A stretch of DNA of 64,000 bases from JBGSIC01 sp041751875 (GCA_041751875.1 JBGSIC010000029.1:62001-126000); one strand, 5' to 3'. Shown: positions 8,261 through 17,537, counted from the first letter of the stretch. Translations and numbers: made by a program. The notes: a model not told the origin generated them from the sequence alone.

Positions 8261-9799
8261 CTAGTCCTTCGAGAGTTTTTCAAAATCCTTTTTTGAAATT
8301 TTAAATTTCTTGAATCTCATAGCCCCCATGCTATCCCCGACATGACTTACCGTCCGCATTCCGTTTAACACACAATGAATACCCGGTGTGTTGAGTAGAA
8401 TCGCCAGCGCCTTGCGCGAAAAACTCTCTTTCGAAATCGCCGGAGGGAGAATCTTGTTCATGGTCTTCTTCAAGATTTCGAGTTCGGCTCGCCCGTGTTG
8501 GGAGAGTTCGTTACCCACCACTTCAAGCAATGTCATTAGTTCTGGGAGATAGGATTTTTTCCACGCAGCCCAAATCTTTACAAGGTCGCCCTGCAACTGT
8601 TCATCCAAAGCTGCACATAGTCGCGTCACCTGTGGTCGGATAACCTTGAACTCCACCTGCCTCCACTGATCAATTCCAATTTCAGCGAGCTTCGCCTGCG
8701 AAAGTTCGCGTCCCCACGCAAAAAGAGAATCTGCTGCGGGTCCTTTCTCACCAGTATCAAATTGGCTTCCAATCTCCCTAACAAACCGGGCTTCGAGCTC
8801 AGCAATAATATTTAATTGGTCCTCAAGAGAAGTCTCGCCGGGGATCACTTTCATGTCCGCCAGGCGAACCAACTCGTTGCCTCTAATGGCATTAAGGGGC
8901 CGATTAATCAACACACCTATTTCCTTGGCCTCGGCGTACTCGAGTACAGTTTTAGACTCTTCACAGTTTGGCGTGAGGATGGGTCCTACTTCCAACAAGT
9001 TGGCGGGCATCTGAACCACGGAGAAATGGTGCTCGTACGGACTGCCTTTGCGGTCTTTGCTTACGGCACAAGCAATTTCCCACAAGCTCTCCAAAGAAGT
9101 GTGTTCGGGTTGATGGACATTTTCCCCGAAGGTGTTCGACGATACGCCGTAGCACCCAATCCGTCCTGCTTGCACTTCATCTTCCAATTTGCGAAACGCA
9201 CGGCGGATACGATCGTAGTAGAGATCACGCACCTTATCTAAAGAGAGTTCCAGCTGAGTATGCTGGGCTTGTCGTAGGAAGTATTCGGGATTGTGAAGCA
9301 GGTAGACGTCAATTTTCTCGAGTTGCAAACGTTTGAGGGATTCGGAAATCTGATCGGCAATAAAAGAAGGGTGGATACAGTGCCAGCAACCTTCGGCATA
9401 TTTCACCATGTCGGGATACGGCTTTTTGTCTGCTTCGCGTTTTTGCGCCTCGCGGAGGTTGTTCCCCTGAACGTAGCCCACCTTCGAAACCACTATGATC
9501 TGATCGCGCTCGATATCCTTTTCATCGATCAGGCGCTTGATCACTTCTCCCACGCAGGTCTCGCTTGAACCATCGGTATAGTTGGTTGAGGTATCAATGA
9601 GGTTGCAACCACCTCTTATGGCCGCAACCAGGGCGGCGCGGTGGTCGGGTTCCTCGGCGGAGACGCGGTATGTCCCAAAGCCCAAGCCTGAGGTTTTTAG
9701 ACCCGTTCGGCCCAGCACGCGATAAGCGTTGGGCGGAAAACCGGCATCGAGATGAGCTGCTGAGTAGCGGTGTGTGCCTTCTGAAGTCGCTTTAAGCAT
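8261..9799 (-). CDS. aldo/keto reductase with long C-terminal extension
   Basis: NAD(P)H-dependent oxidoreductase of the AKR (TIM-barrel) superfamily. The family tetrad is visible as Asp69 and Tyr74 (DTSTNYTDG), Lys106 (VVSKVGY) and His169 (LLHNPEY). The protein begins RVLGRTGLKTSGLGFGTYR, as AKR enzymes do. At 512 residues it is much longer than the usual 280-350. The barrel is split by a charged region around 115-145 and followed by a helical segment before a last AKR-like stretch (NTPGIHCVLNGMRTVSHVGDSMGAM) near the end, so the extra sequence is internal rather than a separate domain. Substrate unknown. Divergent from bolA, with which it shares a 94-base promoter region. Confidence 0.88.
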   Translation of the reverse strand: MLKATSEGTHRYSAAHLDAGFPPNAYRVLGRTGLKTSGLGFGTYRVSAEEPDHRAALVAAIRGGCNLIDTSTNYTDGSSETCVGEVIKRLIDEKDIERDQIIVVSKVGYVQGNNLREAQKREADKKPYPDMVKYAEGCWHCIHPSFIADQISESLKRLQLEKIDVYLLHNPEYFLRQAQHTQLELSLDKVRDLYYDRIRRAFRKLEDEVQAGRIGCYGVSSNTFGENVHQPEHTSLESLWEIACAVSKDRKGSPYEHHFSVVQMPANLLEVGPILTPNCEESKTVLEYAEAKEIGVLINRPLNAIRGNELVRLADMKVIPGETSLEDQLNIIAELEARFVREIGSQFDTGEKGPAADSLFAWGRELSQAKLAEIGIDQWRQVEFKVIRPQVTRLCAALDEQLQGDLVKIWAAWKKSYLPELMTLLEVVGNELSQHGRAELEILKKTMNKILPPAISKESFSRKALAILLNTPGIHCVLNGMRTVSHVGDSMGAMRFKKFKISKKDFEKLSKD

Positions 9800-9893
9800 G
9801 CCGCTATACTAGCGGCGCATAGCGCGGTCGCAAAGCGTCTTTAGCAGACGTCGGTATTGATTCCCAAACTCGCCTTAGAGTATAGAGAGAGGC

Positions 9894-10139
9894 ATGTTAT
9901 CTCTCGAAGAAGTTAGAAAAAGGGTGGAAAACCATATCGCTGGCGCGCAAGTCGAAGTTGCCGATATGACAGGTGGCGGCGATCATCTCGAAATCAAGGT
10001 GGTTGCCAGTGCGTTTGAGGGTAAGAGTCTTGTGACCCGTCATCGGATGGTCTATTCTGCCCTTGGAAGCAGCGTGGGCGGCGAAATACATGCTGCGCGC
10101 CTAGTTACCCAAACTCCAGACGAGTCAAAAAGAGGTTAG
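9894..10139 (+). CDS. BolA family iron-sulfur/redox regulator
   Basis: An 81-residue BolA/IbaG-type protein with the class-II KH-like fold. The TGGGDHLEIKVVASAFEGKSLVTRHRMVYSAL stretch (written here as the blocks TGGGDHLEIKV and SLVTRHRMVYSAL) contains the conserved RHR histidine that ligates a bridged [2Fe-2S] cluster with a monothiol glutaredoxin. The gene is followed after one base by exactly such a glutaredoxin, which strongly supports the assignment. The GAGAGAGG in front of the ATG is a very close ribosome-binding site. Expected role: Fe-S delivery or iron signalling in the cytoplasm. Confidence 0.9.
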   Translation: MLSLEEVRKRVENHIAGAQVEVADMTGGGDHLEIKVVASAFEGKSLVTRHRMVYSALGSSVGGEIHAARLVTQTPDESKRG

Positions 10140-10140
10140 A

Positions 10141-10449
10141 ATGTCCGACGTAAAGATCAAGATCGAGGAGCAAATCAAGACGAATCCTGTTCTCCTTTAT
10201 ATGAAGGGTAACAAAACCTTTCCTCGCTGCGGCTTTTCAAAAACGGTGGTGGATATTTTGCAGCACCTCGAAGTGCCGTTTGAAACGGTAGACGTCTTGG
10301 AAGACATGGAAATTCGCGACGGCATTAAGCAGTTTTCGAATTGGCCCACCATTCCCCAGCTTTATGTGAAGGGTGAGTTTGTGGGCGGGTGTGATATTGT
10401 TCGTGAAATGTTTGAAAAAGGGGAGCTGGAATCCCTTTTAAAAGGGTAG
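10141..10449 (+). CDS. grxD: monothiol glutaredoxin, Grx4/GrxD type
   Basis: A 102-residue CGFS glutaredoxin; the active Cys is Cys30 in FPRCGFS. The later WPTIPQLYVKGEFVGGCDI block holds the cis-proline and the glutathione-binding GG-C-D residues. Such proteins bind a glutathione-liganded [2Fe-2S] cluster and pass it on, commonly in complex with BolA. The start lies one base behind the bolA stop, so the two form a two-gene Fe-S unit. Family and partner are secure; the specific client proteins are not visible. Confidence 0.95.
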   Translation: MSDVKIKIEEQIKTNPVLLYMKGNKTFPRCGFSKTVVDILQHLEVPFETVDVLEDMEIRDGIKQFSNWPTIPQLYVKGEFVGGCDIVREMFEKGELESLLKG

Positions 10450-10478
10450 TGAGCCAGGCGCGCTGGCAGGAGATCACC

Positions 10479-10985
10479 TTGTTAAAAGCACTCTGCGTTC
10501 TGTTTTTCGGGTTAGGTCTTCATGGCATTGCTGCAGAAGCGCCCCCACTGGTTACCCTGGAAGCAGCCCCAACAGTTATTTTAAAGCCCGGTGAAAAGAA
10601 GCAAGCAACAGTGAGCGTTGTTGTTAAGGAGGGCTACCATATTCAGGCTAACCCCGCTAGCGAGCGGATGATTCCCACGGAACTGAAGTTCGAAAAAGCG
10701 GAGGGAATGAATGTCGGGACGATTCTGTATCCCGCTTGCGATCCTAAAATGGAGAAAGCTTTGGGCCCGTGCAAACCACATCACCTGAAAGGTTTTCCCA
10801 AGGCGATCAGCACCTATGAGGGTAGCGTGCGAATGGAATTCTTTATTACCGCCGATAAAAAAGTAAATCCCGGCAAGCATACTTTAGCGGGGAAGCTGCG
10901 CTACCAAGCCTGCAACGCGCACACTTGCTTCTTTCCTAAATCCATCGACGTTGCTGTTCCCATTGAGGTCGGCAGTAAAAGCTAG
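10479..10985 (+). CDS. periplasmic DsbD-alpha-like protein
   Basis: Exported protein resembling the N-terminal (alpha) domain of the thiol:disulfide interchange protein DsbD: an immunoglobulin-like beta fold carrying a reactive cysteine pair. It has four cysteines, two in CDPKMEKALGPC and two in QACNAHTCFFP; the last block is the classic DsbD-alpha LRYQACND-TC-FP signature. The membrane and C-terminal thioredoxin parts of DsbD are absent. I choose TTG 10479 (MLKALCVLFF...) because AGGAG lies 6 nt upstream and it gives a clean signal peptide; a GTG at 10449 overlapping the grxD stop would add ten non-hydrophobic residues. About 168 residues. May serve periplasmic thiol reduction together with a DsbD elsewhere. 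Confidence 0.8.
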   Translation: MLKALCVLFFGLGLHGIAAEAPPLVTLEAAPTVILKPGEKKQATVSVVVKEGYHIQANPASERMIPTELKFEKAEGMNVGTILYPACDPKMEKALGPCKPHHLKGFPKAISTYEGSVRMEFFITADKKVNPGKHTLAGKLRYQACNAHTCFFPKSIDVAVPIEVGSKS

Positions 10986-11361
10986 ACCACTATTTGGTCG
11001 GTCTGGATAGTTAAATCCAAGTTCTTCTCTAAGAGAATCGGTCACATAAGCACACACCCCTCCCGGGTTTTTTGCGTCTGTTGAACTATTAGGGACCTTA
11101 AACAGTTCTAAAGATATAACCTCTCCGAGAATACAAAAACGCGACCATCAGTTTATGAGCAATTTCTCAGTGGATGTATTCCAGACGAATCGTGAACTGA
11201 AAAAAGACAGGCCCAAAAGCGCCGCAGTCTTTTGCTTACCATTTAAACAGCCGGCTGCTTGGTCCTCAGGTTGCACTAGATACTCCTATAGCGCGCTCCG
11301 GCGATTGAAAAAGTGCCGGATAAGGTAGTATGAATGTTTCGTCCCCTTTCGGAGGTCTGTG
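10986..11361. other. intergenic region, no gene supported
   Basis: About 375 bases. An imperfect hairpin GACC/GGTC follows the preceding stop (10985-11005) but has no T-tract. A short ACCC-CTCCC-GGGT hairpin followed by TTTTT lies near 11048-11070 and could be a weak terminator. An open frame of 57 codons begins at ATG 11155 but has no ribosome-binding site. GGAGG at 11351-11355 belongs to the next gene. Confidence 0.5.
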
Positions 11362-11859
11362 TTGAGTGCCTTACTGAAAATGCTTTTTGTCCTTTCGTTT
11401 ACCCTTGTTGCCTCACTTCGCGCCGAGCCCCATCAAAAAAATCCTTCTGTCACTCGCCCGATTAATCCTTCGCACCAATCGGCGACGGGTCAGACGCGAG
11501 CGCCCGCAGTGGTGTCCGCGCCCCTTACGGGAGAGTCCTTTGTTAAGTTTCCTTCGGAACCTGATTTTGAAAAGGTCACGCGCACGTCTGCGGACCTCTA
11601 CTATACGAAGGGGGAAAAGTATTTTTACTTCCGTTCTGACGATGAGTCCCAGCCAATTGCTTTCCGTATAGCCGCCCACCGGGTAACAGCGGGAATGTAC
11701 CGCGTGCCAGCCAGCGTGGCGGGAACTCAACTGCTCATTCAAATCGACCCGCGTTCAAGCGAACCGATTCTGGCGGAGCGCACGAATTTGGCCTTGGCTG
11801 AAGTTGAAACGCTACCCTCTGGCGCCTTCGAGCGCATTGAATGGGCCGGTAAGATTTAG
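11362..11859 (+). CDS. secreted protein of unknown function
   Basis: About 165 residues with an N-terminal signal peptide (LLKMLFVLSFTLVASLRA, cleavage expected after Ala-Glu). A proline/serine/threonine-rich linker follows (residues 24-55), then a globular domain of about 105 residues rich in beta strands (LYYTKGEKYFYFRSDDE, AGMYRVPASVAGTQLLIQID). I do not recognise the family. TTG 11362 is preferred over GTG 11359 because the GGAGG at 11351-11355 is then 6 nt away. It stands alone, with more than 300 bases of non-coding sequence on either side. Confidence 0.65.
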   Translation: MSALLKMLFVLSFTLVASLRAEPHQKNPSVTRPINPSHQSATGQTRAPAVVSAPLTGESFVKFPSEPDFEKVTRTSADLYYTKGEKYFYFRSDDESQPIAFRIAAHRVTAGMYRVPASVAGTQLLIQIDPRSSEPILAERTNLALAEVETLPSGAFERIEWAGKI

Positions 11860-12182
11860 TCGCTCCCCCTGCCAAAAACCAACTTATTCTAATAAGATCA
11901 GAGGCTTATAAAAGTTAAGCGAGACAATTTTCATGCCGTCTAACGGCTGGCTATCCTAAAGGATTGAATTTATAAGACTTTAAAAGCGTGGCATTTGCGC
12001 TGTCGAAGTCCTAGGCGCTTGGCTAGCTTTCAGCGCTTTGTCTAAACTATCGACAGAATTGCCCCCTTTAGTCCATGTAAATTCAGCTAGTTACTGGGGG
12101 CTGGGGCAGTTAAAGGCCTTTCTCCGGCACGCGATATGCACTTCTAAGGGGTGAAGACTTTTAATCCCTTAAAGGGGGCCTT
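11860..12182. other. intergenic region, no gene supported
   Basis: About 320 bases of A/T-richer sequence with short imperfect inverted repeats (for example GCGCTTGG...AGCGCT around 12015-12040). I see no RNA family, no good terminator and no open frame with a ribosome-binding site. The final AAAGGGGGCC is the ribosome-binding site of the next gene. Confidence 0.5.
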
Positions 12183-12767
12183 GTGTCGGCACGTATTACA
12201 ATCATGGCTTGGATGGCGGTTCTGCTAATGGGCTGCCAAATCAAATCCTCGGAAATCGATGGATCGGTTTTCAACTACGATAACGCGTCAGCGGCAGTCG
12301 CTGCCAACGAGGCTCTTGAATCAGTGATTTTAACGTCCAACGCGCTGGCTGAGTTACGTGCTGCTTTGGGCGAAAGCTCAAGCGAAGAGAGCATCAATCG
12401 GGCACATGCTGAGATTCAAAGTTTGCTCGAAGCCGATTTGCTCGGAAAACTTGACGGCGTGGTGGCTGCTTCTCGCGGTCGAATTCCCGAAGAAAAAATC
12501 CACGCTATTCTTGAGCGTCGAGAACGCCTAACAGGCGCCACTCCCGCCGAGGGACAAGATCTTTTTATTTTCTATGAGACGGATAGTCGCTTTGGCGATA
12601 TCCGCGAATTCTCCAACCGAGTTTATGCAGTAATGGGAGAAATCGCTCTGGTGGGTGACGCTCACTCGCGCGACGCCTCAGAAGCATTGGCGGAAGAGGC
12701 TTCTAGTTATCTTTCCATCTTAGAAGGCCTTTCCGAACTTCTTTCCGAGATCCAAAGCAGCATCTAG
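12183..12767 (+). CDS. lipoprotein of unknown function
   Basis: About 194 residues starting with GTG 12183 behind AAGGGGG. The N-terminal hydrophobic stretch ends in the lipobox LLMGC (Cys18), so it should be an acylated lipoprotein. The mature part is acidic and almost wholly alpha-helical, rich in Ala/Glu/Ser (AELRAALGESSSEESINRAHAEIQSLL), ending in serine/glutamate heptads. No motif suggests an enzyme. Not recognised. Confidence 0.7.
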   Translation: MSARITIMAWMAVLLMGCQIKSSEIDGSVFNYDNASAAVAANEALESVILTSNALAELRAALGESSSEESINRAHAEIQSLLEADLLGKLDGVVAASRGRIPEEKIHAILERRERLTGATPAEGQDLFIFYETDSRFGDIREFSNRVYAVMGEIALVGDAHSRDASEALAEEASSYLSILEGLSELLSEIQSSI

Positions 12768-12813
12768 TGCCTGCGTTGACACACCCAGTGTGTCCCGTTA
12801 GCTTGGCGGCCAA

Positions 12814-14619
12814 ATGCGGTCCAAGCTTATCATTGGAATCCTCTTACTCATCGGCGTGGGCACAGCGGTAGTCTACCGCGATTCGTATCTCCCCGCCTTA
12901 CAACCTACTCAAACCGTTCTCTACGAAGACGTCTTCTTCGGACAGGGAATCGATGCGCAGGGACATCGTCCTGACTATTACGTCGCACGCGGAGAAAAAG
13001 CGATGGTGGTGTCGGAGGGCGAGCCTGCCACTAAGATTGCCGTCGATTTACTGAAGAAGGGCGCCTCAGCGATAGATGCAGCTATTGCTCTTTCTTTTGC
13101 GATTTCGGTTTATGAGCCCCACGCAACAGGAATTGGTGGGGGCGGTTTTTTTCTTATTTATCAACCAAAGACAAAAAAGATTCTTGCTATCGACGCTCGG
13201 GAACGCGCGCCGCTTAAAGCGACACAGGACATGTTTCTTCGAAACGGAAAAGCGGTTCCGGAACTGAGTCGCTGGGGAGGCCTTTCCGTTGCGGTGCCGG
13301 GTTTGGTTGCGGGCCTGGAAGAAATTTATAAAAAATATGGCTCTCAAAAGGTGAGTTGGAAGGAGCTGGTAGCGCCCTCCATCGCGTTGGCTCGGGACGG
13401 CTTTCCGGTTTATCCGAGAATGGAAGCGGCGATTGATTTTTTGGAAGAAGAAGGCTTGCTGAAGAAGTTTCCCGAGATCCGCAAGCTTGTTTCCGCGCCT
13501 AATGGAGCTCTACTAAGAAGTGGTGACATCTTTAGAAATCCCGCACTGGCTAAAACGCTGGAGACGATCGCTGAGAAGGGAGCGAAAGGTTTCTACTCAG
13601 GCTGGGTGGCGGACGAAATATTAGCGACGGTAAAAAAGGCTGGCGGTATTTTGAGTGCGCAGGACCTAAACCGCTACCGTGTGAAGGAACGCGTACCCGT
13701 CGTAGGGACGTACGCGGGTGCCGAAATCTACAGTATGCCGCCACCTAGCTCCGGTGGAGTGCATGTCATTCAGATGCTAAATGTTCTCGAGCAAAAACCA
13801 GGTTCTCTAGAGAAGGGCTTTTACTCGCGCGAAGGGATGGGGCTAAAAGTGGAGATAATGCGTAGAGCCTTTGCTGACAGAGCAGCATTTCTAGGCGATC
13901 CCGACTTTGTGTCAGTTCCCACGGCGGGATTACTTTCGAAAGGTTACGCGAAAGCGGTAGCTCAAGAGATTGACCTCGAGGCCGTTGCTCCAGCCCCTGA
14001 AGTGAAAGCGGGTACTCCTAAGCTATACAATAAAACCAACACGACCCATTTCTCGATAGTGGATAACGATGGAATAGCGGTGGCAACCACGCAGACTATT
14101 AATTATTTGTTTGGTTCGGCTCTTGTGGCAGGTTCGACCGGTGTCATCTTAAATGATGAAATGGATGATTTCTCCGCCCAGCCGGGGGCGATGAACGTGT
14201 TCGGCTTAGTGGGTTCGAAAGCCAATGCCGTAGCTCCCGGTAAAACGCCTTTGAGTAGCATGACTCCAACCATTGTTGTCAAAAACGGGAAAGTGAAAAT
14301 GGTACTGGGTAGTCCGGGAGGTTCGCACATTATTACGTCGGTATGGAACGTGCTTGTGAACTACTTGGGACACGGAATGGAAATTAAAGATGCCGTGTTT
14401 GCTCCTCGGATTCACCATCAGTGGTTACCTGACAAAGTCATTGTGGATGCCAGAGGTTTCTCTCCCGATGCTATCGCTACTTTAAAGTCCAAGGGCTACG
14501 AAGTAGAGGAACTAGCGCAATATATCGGTAACGTTTCTGCGATTGCGGTGGACGACACGAATGGAGTGATGACCGGTGTTGCCGATCCTCGTCGCGGCGG
14601 TTTAGCAGAAGGATTTTAA
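12814..14619 (+). CDS. ggt: gamma-glutamyltranspeptidase
   Basis: N-terminal nucleophile hydrolase that hydrolyses or transfers the gamma-glutamyl group of glutathione and related peptides in the periplasm. The N-terminus is a single membrane or signal segment (LIIGILLLIGVGTAVVY). The large-subunit block PHATGIGGGGFFLIY and the small-subunit start with the catalytic threonine Thr410 in NTTHFS are present; autocleavage is expected just before it. The oxyanion-hole region PLSSMTPTIV follows, then GSPGGSHI near the end. At 601 residues it is full length. It stands as a single gene, followed directly by a strong hairpin at 14618. Confidence 0.95.
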   Translation: MRSKLIIGILLLIGVGTAVVYRDSYLPALQPTQTVLYEDVFFGQGIDAQGHRPDYYVARGEKAMVVSEGEPATKIAVDLLKKGASAIDAAIALSFAISVYEPHATGIGGGGFFLIYQPKTKKILAIDARERAPLKATQDMFLRNGKAVPELSRWGGLSVAVPGLVAGLEEIYKKYGSQKVSWKELVAPSIALARDGFPVYPRMEAAIDFLEEEGLLKKFPEIRKLVSAPNGALLRSGDIFRNPALAKTLETIAEKGAKGFYSGWVADEILATVKKAGGILSAQDLNRYRVKERVPVVGTYAGAEIYSMPPPSSGGVHVIQMLNVLEQKPGSLEKGFYSREGMGLKVEIMRRAFADRAAFLGDPDFVSVPTAGLLSKGYAKAVAQEIDLEAVAPAPEVKAGTPKLYNKTNTTHFSIVDNDGIAVATTQTINYLFGSALVAGSTGVILNDEMDDFSAQPGAMNVFGLVGSKANAVAPGKTPLSSMTPTIVVKNGKVKMVLGSPGGSHIITSVWNVLVNYLGHGMEIKDAVFAPRIHHQWLPDKVIVDARGFSPDAIATLKSKGYEVEELAQYIGNVSAIAVDDTNGVMTGVADPRRGGLAEGF

Positions 14620-14672
14620 GGTGCAGGTGCCTGTGCACTTTTGGGCGAAGCGCAAAAGTGACCTGGCACCTT
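14618..14672. repeat. long imperfect inverted repeat behind ggt
   Basis: AAGGTGCAGGT (14618-14628) pairs with ACCTGGCACCTT (14661-14672) with one bulged base. Inside, CACTTTTG (14636-14643) pairs perfectly with CAAAAGTG (14653-14660) around a GC-rich loop. It starts within the ggt stop codon and ends 7 bases before the next ATG. There is no T-tract, so it is more likely a REP-like element or mRNA-stabilising hairpin than a rho-independent terminator. The arm CCTGGCACCTT is the complement of a string in the 1296-1346 element. Confidence 0.75.
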
Positions 14673-14679
14673 AAAGTAT

Positions 14680-15450
14680 ATGAAAAAACTAACTCTTGTA
14701 ATCTGTCTCTTTGTTCTCAACAGCTTTGCTTCTGTTCGTGAAATCGACCAATTTGTTCAAGCCTCAGCGCAGATTGGAGAGGGTACTGTCGTTGTCACCG
14801 ATCTCGACAATACTCTTATCGAACCCAAGCAGACCATCGGTAGTGCGCAATGGTACGACTACTTGGTGGGAAACAAAATGCGTGAAGGTCGCACCCCCGC
14901 TCAGGCGGTAAATGAAGCCTTGTCGCTTTGGGTACGTGTCCAGTTGCGTACAGATGTGTTACCGGTGGAGCCTGCGATTCCGAGTTTTATTCGAGGATGG
15001 CAAGACTCTGGTGCCTTTGTCATTGGGCTTACCGCGCGCCCCACTTCGTTGGTGGATACAACAGAACGCCAGCTGGAAAGCGTGGGCATTGATCTCAAAA
15101 GGCACTCGCTTTTTGAAAGGGAAGTGCGTTTACCCTTTAAGCGGAACGATGCTTTGTATGCGAACGGGGTGATTTATGCAGGGCCTGAGCTGAACAAGGG
15201 TGGGGTTTTGGCCGCATTCTTTGAAAGGATCGGTATTCGCCCAAAGAAGGTCGTCTTTATCGACGATATGATGAAGAACGTAAAGAACGTGGAGCGAGCT
15301 GCTAAAAAGGCAGGTTTTACTTTCGCGGGTTTAAGGTACGGAGGGGCCGACGCACGCGTGAAGACTTTCGATGCGGTGTTAGCGGACAAACAGCTTCAAT
15401 ACTTTGAGGGAATTTTAACCGACGATCAAACCCGGAAACTCGCCGAGTAG
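14680..15450 (+). CDS. secreted HAD-like protein (DUF2608 type)
   Basis: 256 residues with a signal peptide (LTLVICLFVLNSFA). The mature part has haloacid dehalogenase motifs: motif I VVTDLDNTLIEP (two aspartates of the DxD type), motif II-like VIGLTARPTS, a lysine in the middle, and motif IV VVFIDDMMKNV. This arrangement, with export, matches the DUF2608 family found in Legionella, Chlamydiae and Bdellovibrio relatives. Probably a periplasmic phosphatase, but the substrate is unknown. The gene follows the 14618-14672 hairpin closely. Confidence 0.8.
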   Translation: MKKLTLVICLFVLNSFASVREIDQFVQASAQIGEGTVVVTDLDNTLIEPKQTIGSAQWYDYLVGNKMREGRTPAQAVNEALSLWVRVQLRTDVLPVEPAIPSFIRGWQDSGAFVIGLTARPTSLVDTTERQLESVGIDLKRHSLFEREVRLPFKRNDALYANGVIYAGPELNKGGVLAAFFERIGIRPKKVVFIDDMMKNVKNVERAAKKAGFTFAGLRYGGADARVKTFDAVLADKQLQYFEGILTDDQTRKLAE

Positions 15451-15455
15451 GTTGC

Positions 15456-16625
15456 TTACGGCCGAATTCCTGGTTTACCCATCTGATCGAGAATATACAT
15501 CCATCCGGCTCGCTGACGTTCCACTGTTTTTTCTCGCCACTGCGAGAAAGAAGGTTGGAATCCTTGATTGGTGGAGTTCATTTCGATCACATAGGCGAGA
15601 GTCTTGTGTTTTGCGTACATATGGTCAATCGAGCCTCCATCTACATCATAGAGTAGCTCGTAGGCAGTTCCCGCGGTGTACTTTCCGTTTCCCGAATCGC
15701 GCACCAGAGTTGCAGCGAGTTCCTTGCCAATTCGCTCATAGATGGGACCGTCGGGTGCGGGGACGCGTTTAGGGCTGCAACCGTAGGGATAGATCACAAT
15801 TTCGGAGTACGAGTGGTAGGAAATATTAATAACGGGTTTAATGCGTTCAGCTAGTTGCATGAGTACTTGGGTTTCCGGCTCGGATCCGGCACTAGCGCCG
15901 CGGTAGGTGTCAGAATTTTTGTTTCCTGATGATCCGTTACAAGCGTTCCACGCGTAGTCGTAATTGCGGTTTACATCCACACCATGCCCATCACGCGTAT
16001 TTTTGCGCCACATACTTTGTGCATTCCAAACTTTATCGTTACCGTCGGGATTCACCATGGGAACAATCCAGATACTATAGTTATTGACCCAATGGCTTAC
16101 CTTCTCATCGATTCCATAGTTCTTTGTCAGGTAATCTGCGATATCTATTGCGACTTCGGGAGTCATCACTTCACGCGCGTGGTGCATAGCATCGAAGAGA
16201 ACAGCGGGTTTTTCTCCTGATTCGGGACGGACAAAACGCGAAGTGAGATGCATAGCGATCAGGTCTTTTCCTTCAAGTGTTTTCCCAATCACTTCTACGC
16301 TGGCGAGCTGAGGATAGTTGTCAGCAATTTCGTGAAAGATGGTGTTGATTTCTTCGTAAGTTTTGAATTGAGAATCGGGAGCGAACGCGATGGCTTGTCG
16401 CGAGAGAACTTTCATGTCACGCAAATTGAATAGATTCTCTTCCGCGACTACTAAGCTAATGCGTTTGGATTCGAAGTTAACGCCGCCGATACTCCAACCG
16501 GCATCGTTGAGTTCTTTAAGCTGCTCATGGGATTCGAAAGGAATCTCAATGTAATATTCTCTCGGAGGATCAAATGCCGCGACAAACACACCCACTGCGA
16601 GAGTAAGAAGGAATAGCTTCCACAT
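15456..16625 (-). CDS. secreted zinc carboxypeptidase, M14 family
   Basis: 389 residues with a signal peptide (MWKLFLLTLAVGVFVAAF). A short propeptide-like region precedes the M14 domain, which shows the zinc motif HHARE (HxxE), the substrate-binding NPDG and DVNRNYD segments, the third zinc histidine in ISYHSYS and the catalytic glutamate in YVIEMNS. It should remove C-terminal residues from peptides outside the cytoplasm; in a predator it would fit prey protein digestion (inference). GGAGG lies 7 nt before the ATG. It converges with the HAD-like gene, 5 bases apart. Confidence 0.92.
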   Translation of the reverse strand: MWKLFLLTLAVGVFVAAFDPPREYYIEIPFESHEQLKELNDAGWSIGGVNFESKRISLVVAEENLFNLRDMKVLSRQAIAFAPDSQFKTYEEINTIFHEIADNYPQLASVEVIGKTLEGKDLIAMHLTSRFVRPESGEKPAVLFDAMHHAREVMTPEVAIDIADYLTKNYGIDEKVSHWVNNYSIWIVPMVNPDGNDKVWNAQSMWRKNTRDGHGVDVNRNYDYAWNACNGSSGNKNSDTYRGASAGSEPETQVLMQLAERIKPVINISYHSYSEIVIYPYGCSPKRVPAPDGPIYERIGKELAATLVRDSGNGKYTAGTAYELLYDVDGGSIDHMYAKHKTLAYVIEMNSTNQGFQPSFSQWREKTVERQRAGWMYILDQMGKPGIRP

Positions 16626-16838
16626 GAGGAGGCCTCCGAAAGTTGAAATGGTTGGGAAAACCGACTTAGAAGAAAGTTGGTTAGCTTCTATTTTAACATA
16701 GACCGTAGGGTTGGAACGCCGCTCCTGGAGCGAGTTTTATCAAAAGCTAAGAGTTGTTGCTGCTATGCACCACGAGGCTCTAAAGCTTGTTCTGCGCGGG
16801 CGAAAGGCGTAGAAAGGACCACTAAAAGGAGAGCCGTC

Positions 16839-17537
16839 ATGAAAAAGAAGTTGGTTTTAGTAACAGGCGCAAACCGGGGGCTGGGTTACGCCACCTGCCG
16901 TGAATTAGCGAAGTTGGGTTATGAGGTCATTCTCACGAGCCGGGAAGAAGCGAGTGGGCAGGAAGCGGTGGCTAAACTCGCCGAAGAGGGCTTGAGTCTG
17001 CATTTTCACCAACTTGATACGGCCAAAGCGGAAAGTATTCACGCATTGAAAACCTATGTCGAAAAGAATTTCGATAAGCTCGATGTGCTGATTAACAACG
17101 CAGGAATTTATCGGGACGGGAAAACGGAATCCTTTTTCGAAGTAAAAATGGAAGTCGTTCGTGAAACTTTTCGCACCAATGTAGAAGGCCCCCTTGTGAT
17201 GATTCAAACCTTTGCGCCGTTAATGGATAGCTCTGGGCAAATCATCAACGTTTCCTCTGGAATGGGCCAGCTTTCAGAGATGGGAACAGGTTCCACTTCG
17301 TACCGAATTTCTAAAACGGCGTTGAATGCGGTTACCACGATTGCACAGGCGGAACTCGCTTCCACGCAAATCCATGTAAATTCTGTCTGCCCTGGTTGGG
17401 TGCGAACCGACATGGGCGGCCCCAACGCTCATCGCTCGGTGGAGCAGGGAATTGATACGATCGTTTGGCTTGCGACGATGGGAGAAGACGGTCCGAAAGG
17501 ACAATTTTTCCGCGATCGCAAACTCATTTCTTGGTAA
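16839..17537 (+). CDS. short-chain dehydrogenase/reductase (SDR)
   Basis: Classical SDR of 232 residues with Rossmann glycine motif TGANRGLG, NNAG, the serine of NVSSGMG, the catalytic YRISK (YxxxK) and the later PGWVRTDMGG. Close to carbonyl-reductase-like SDRs; substrate unknown. ATG 16839 is chosen because AAAGGAGAG precedes it by 7 nt and the Rossmann strand begins at once; the frame is open further upstream but has no signal. The last 13 codons (KGQFFRDRKLISW) and the following bases recur 1.39 kb downstream, beyond the next gene. Confidence 0.92.
   Translation: MKKKLVLVTGANRGLGYATCRELAKLGYEVILTSREEASGQEAVAKLAEEGLSLHFHQLDTAKAESIHALKTYVEKNFDKLDVLINNAGIYRDGKTESFFEVKMEVVRETFRTNVEGPLVMIQTFAPLMDSSGQIINVSSGMGQLSEMGTGSTSYRISKTALNAVTTIAQAELASTQIHVNSVCPGWVRTDMGGPNAHRSVEQGIDTIVWLATMGEDGPKGQFFRDRKLISW

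Noticed and set aside
11155..11328. 57-codon frame in the gap before the gene at 11362
   Set aside because: No ribosome-binding site, arbitrary composition, no hydrophobic segment.
11860..12182. tmRNA or 6S RNA in the long gap before the lipoprotein gene
   Set aside because: GGGGGCTGG resembles a tmRNA 5' end, but there is no tag frame and no tRNA-like 3' half.
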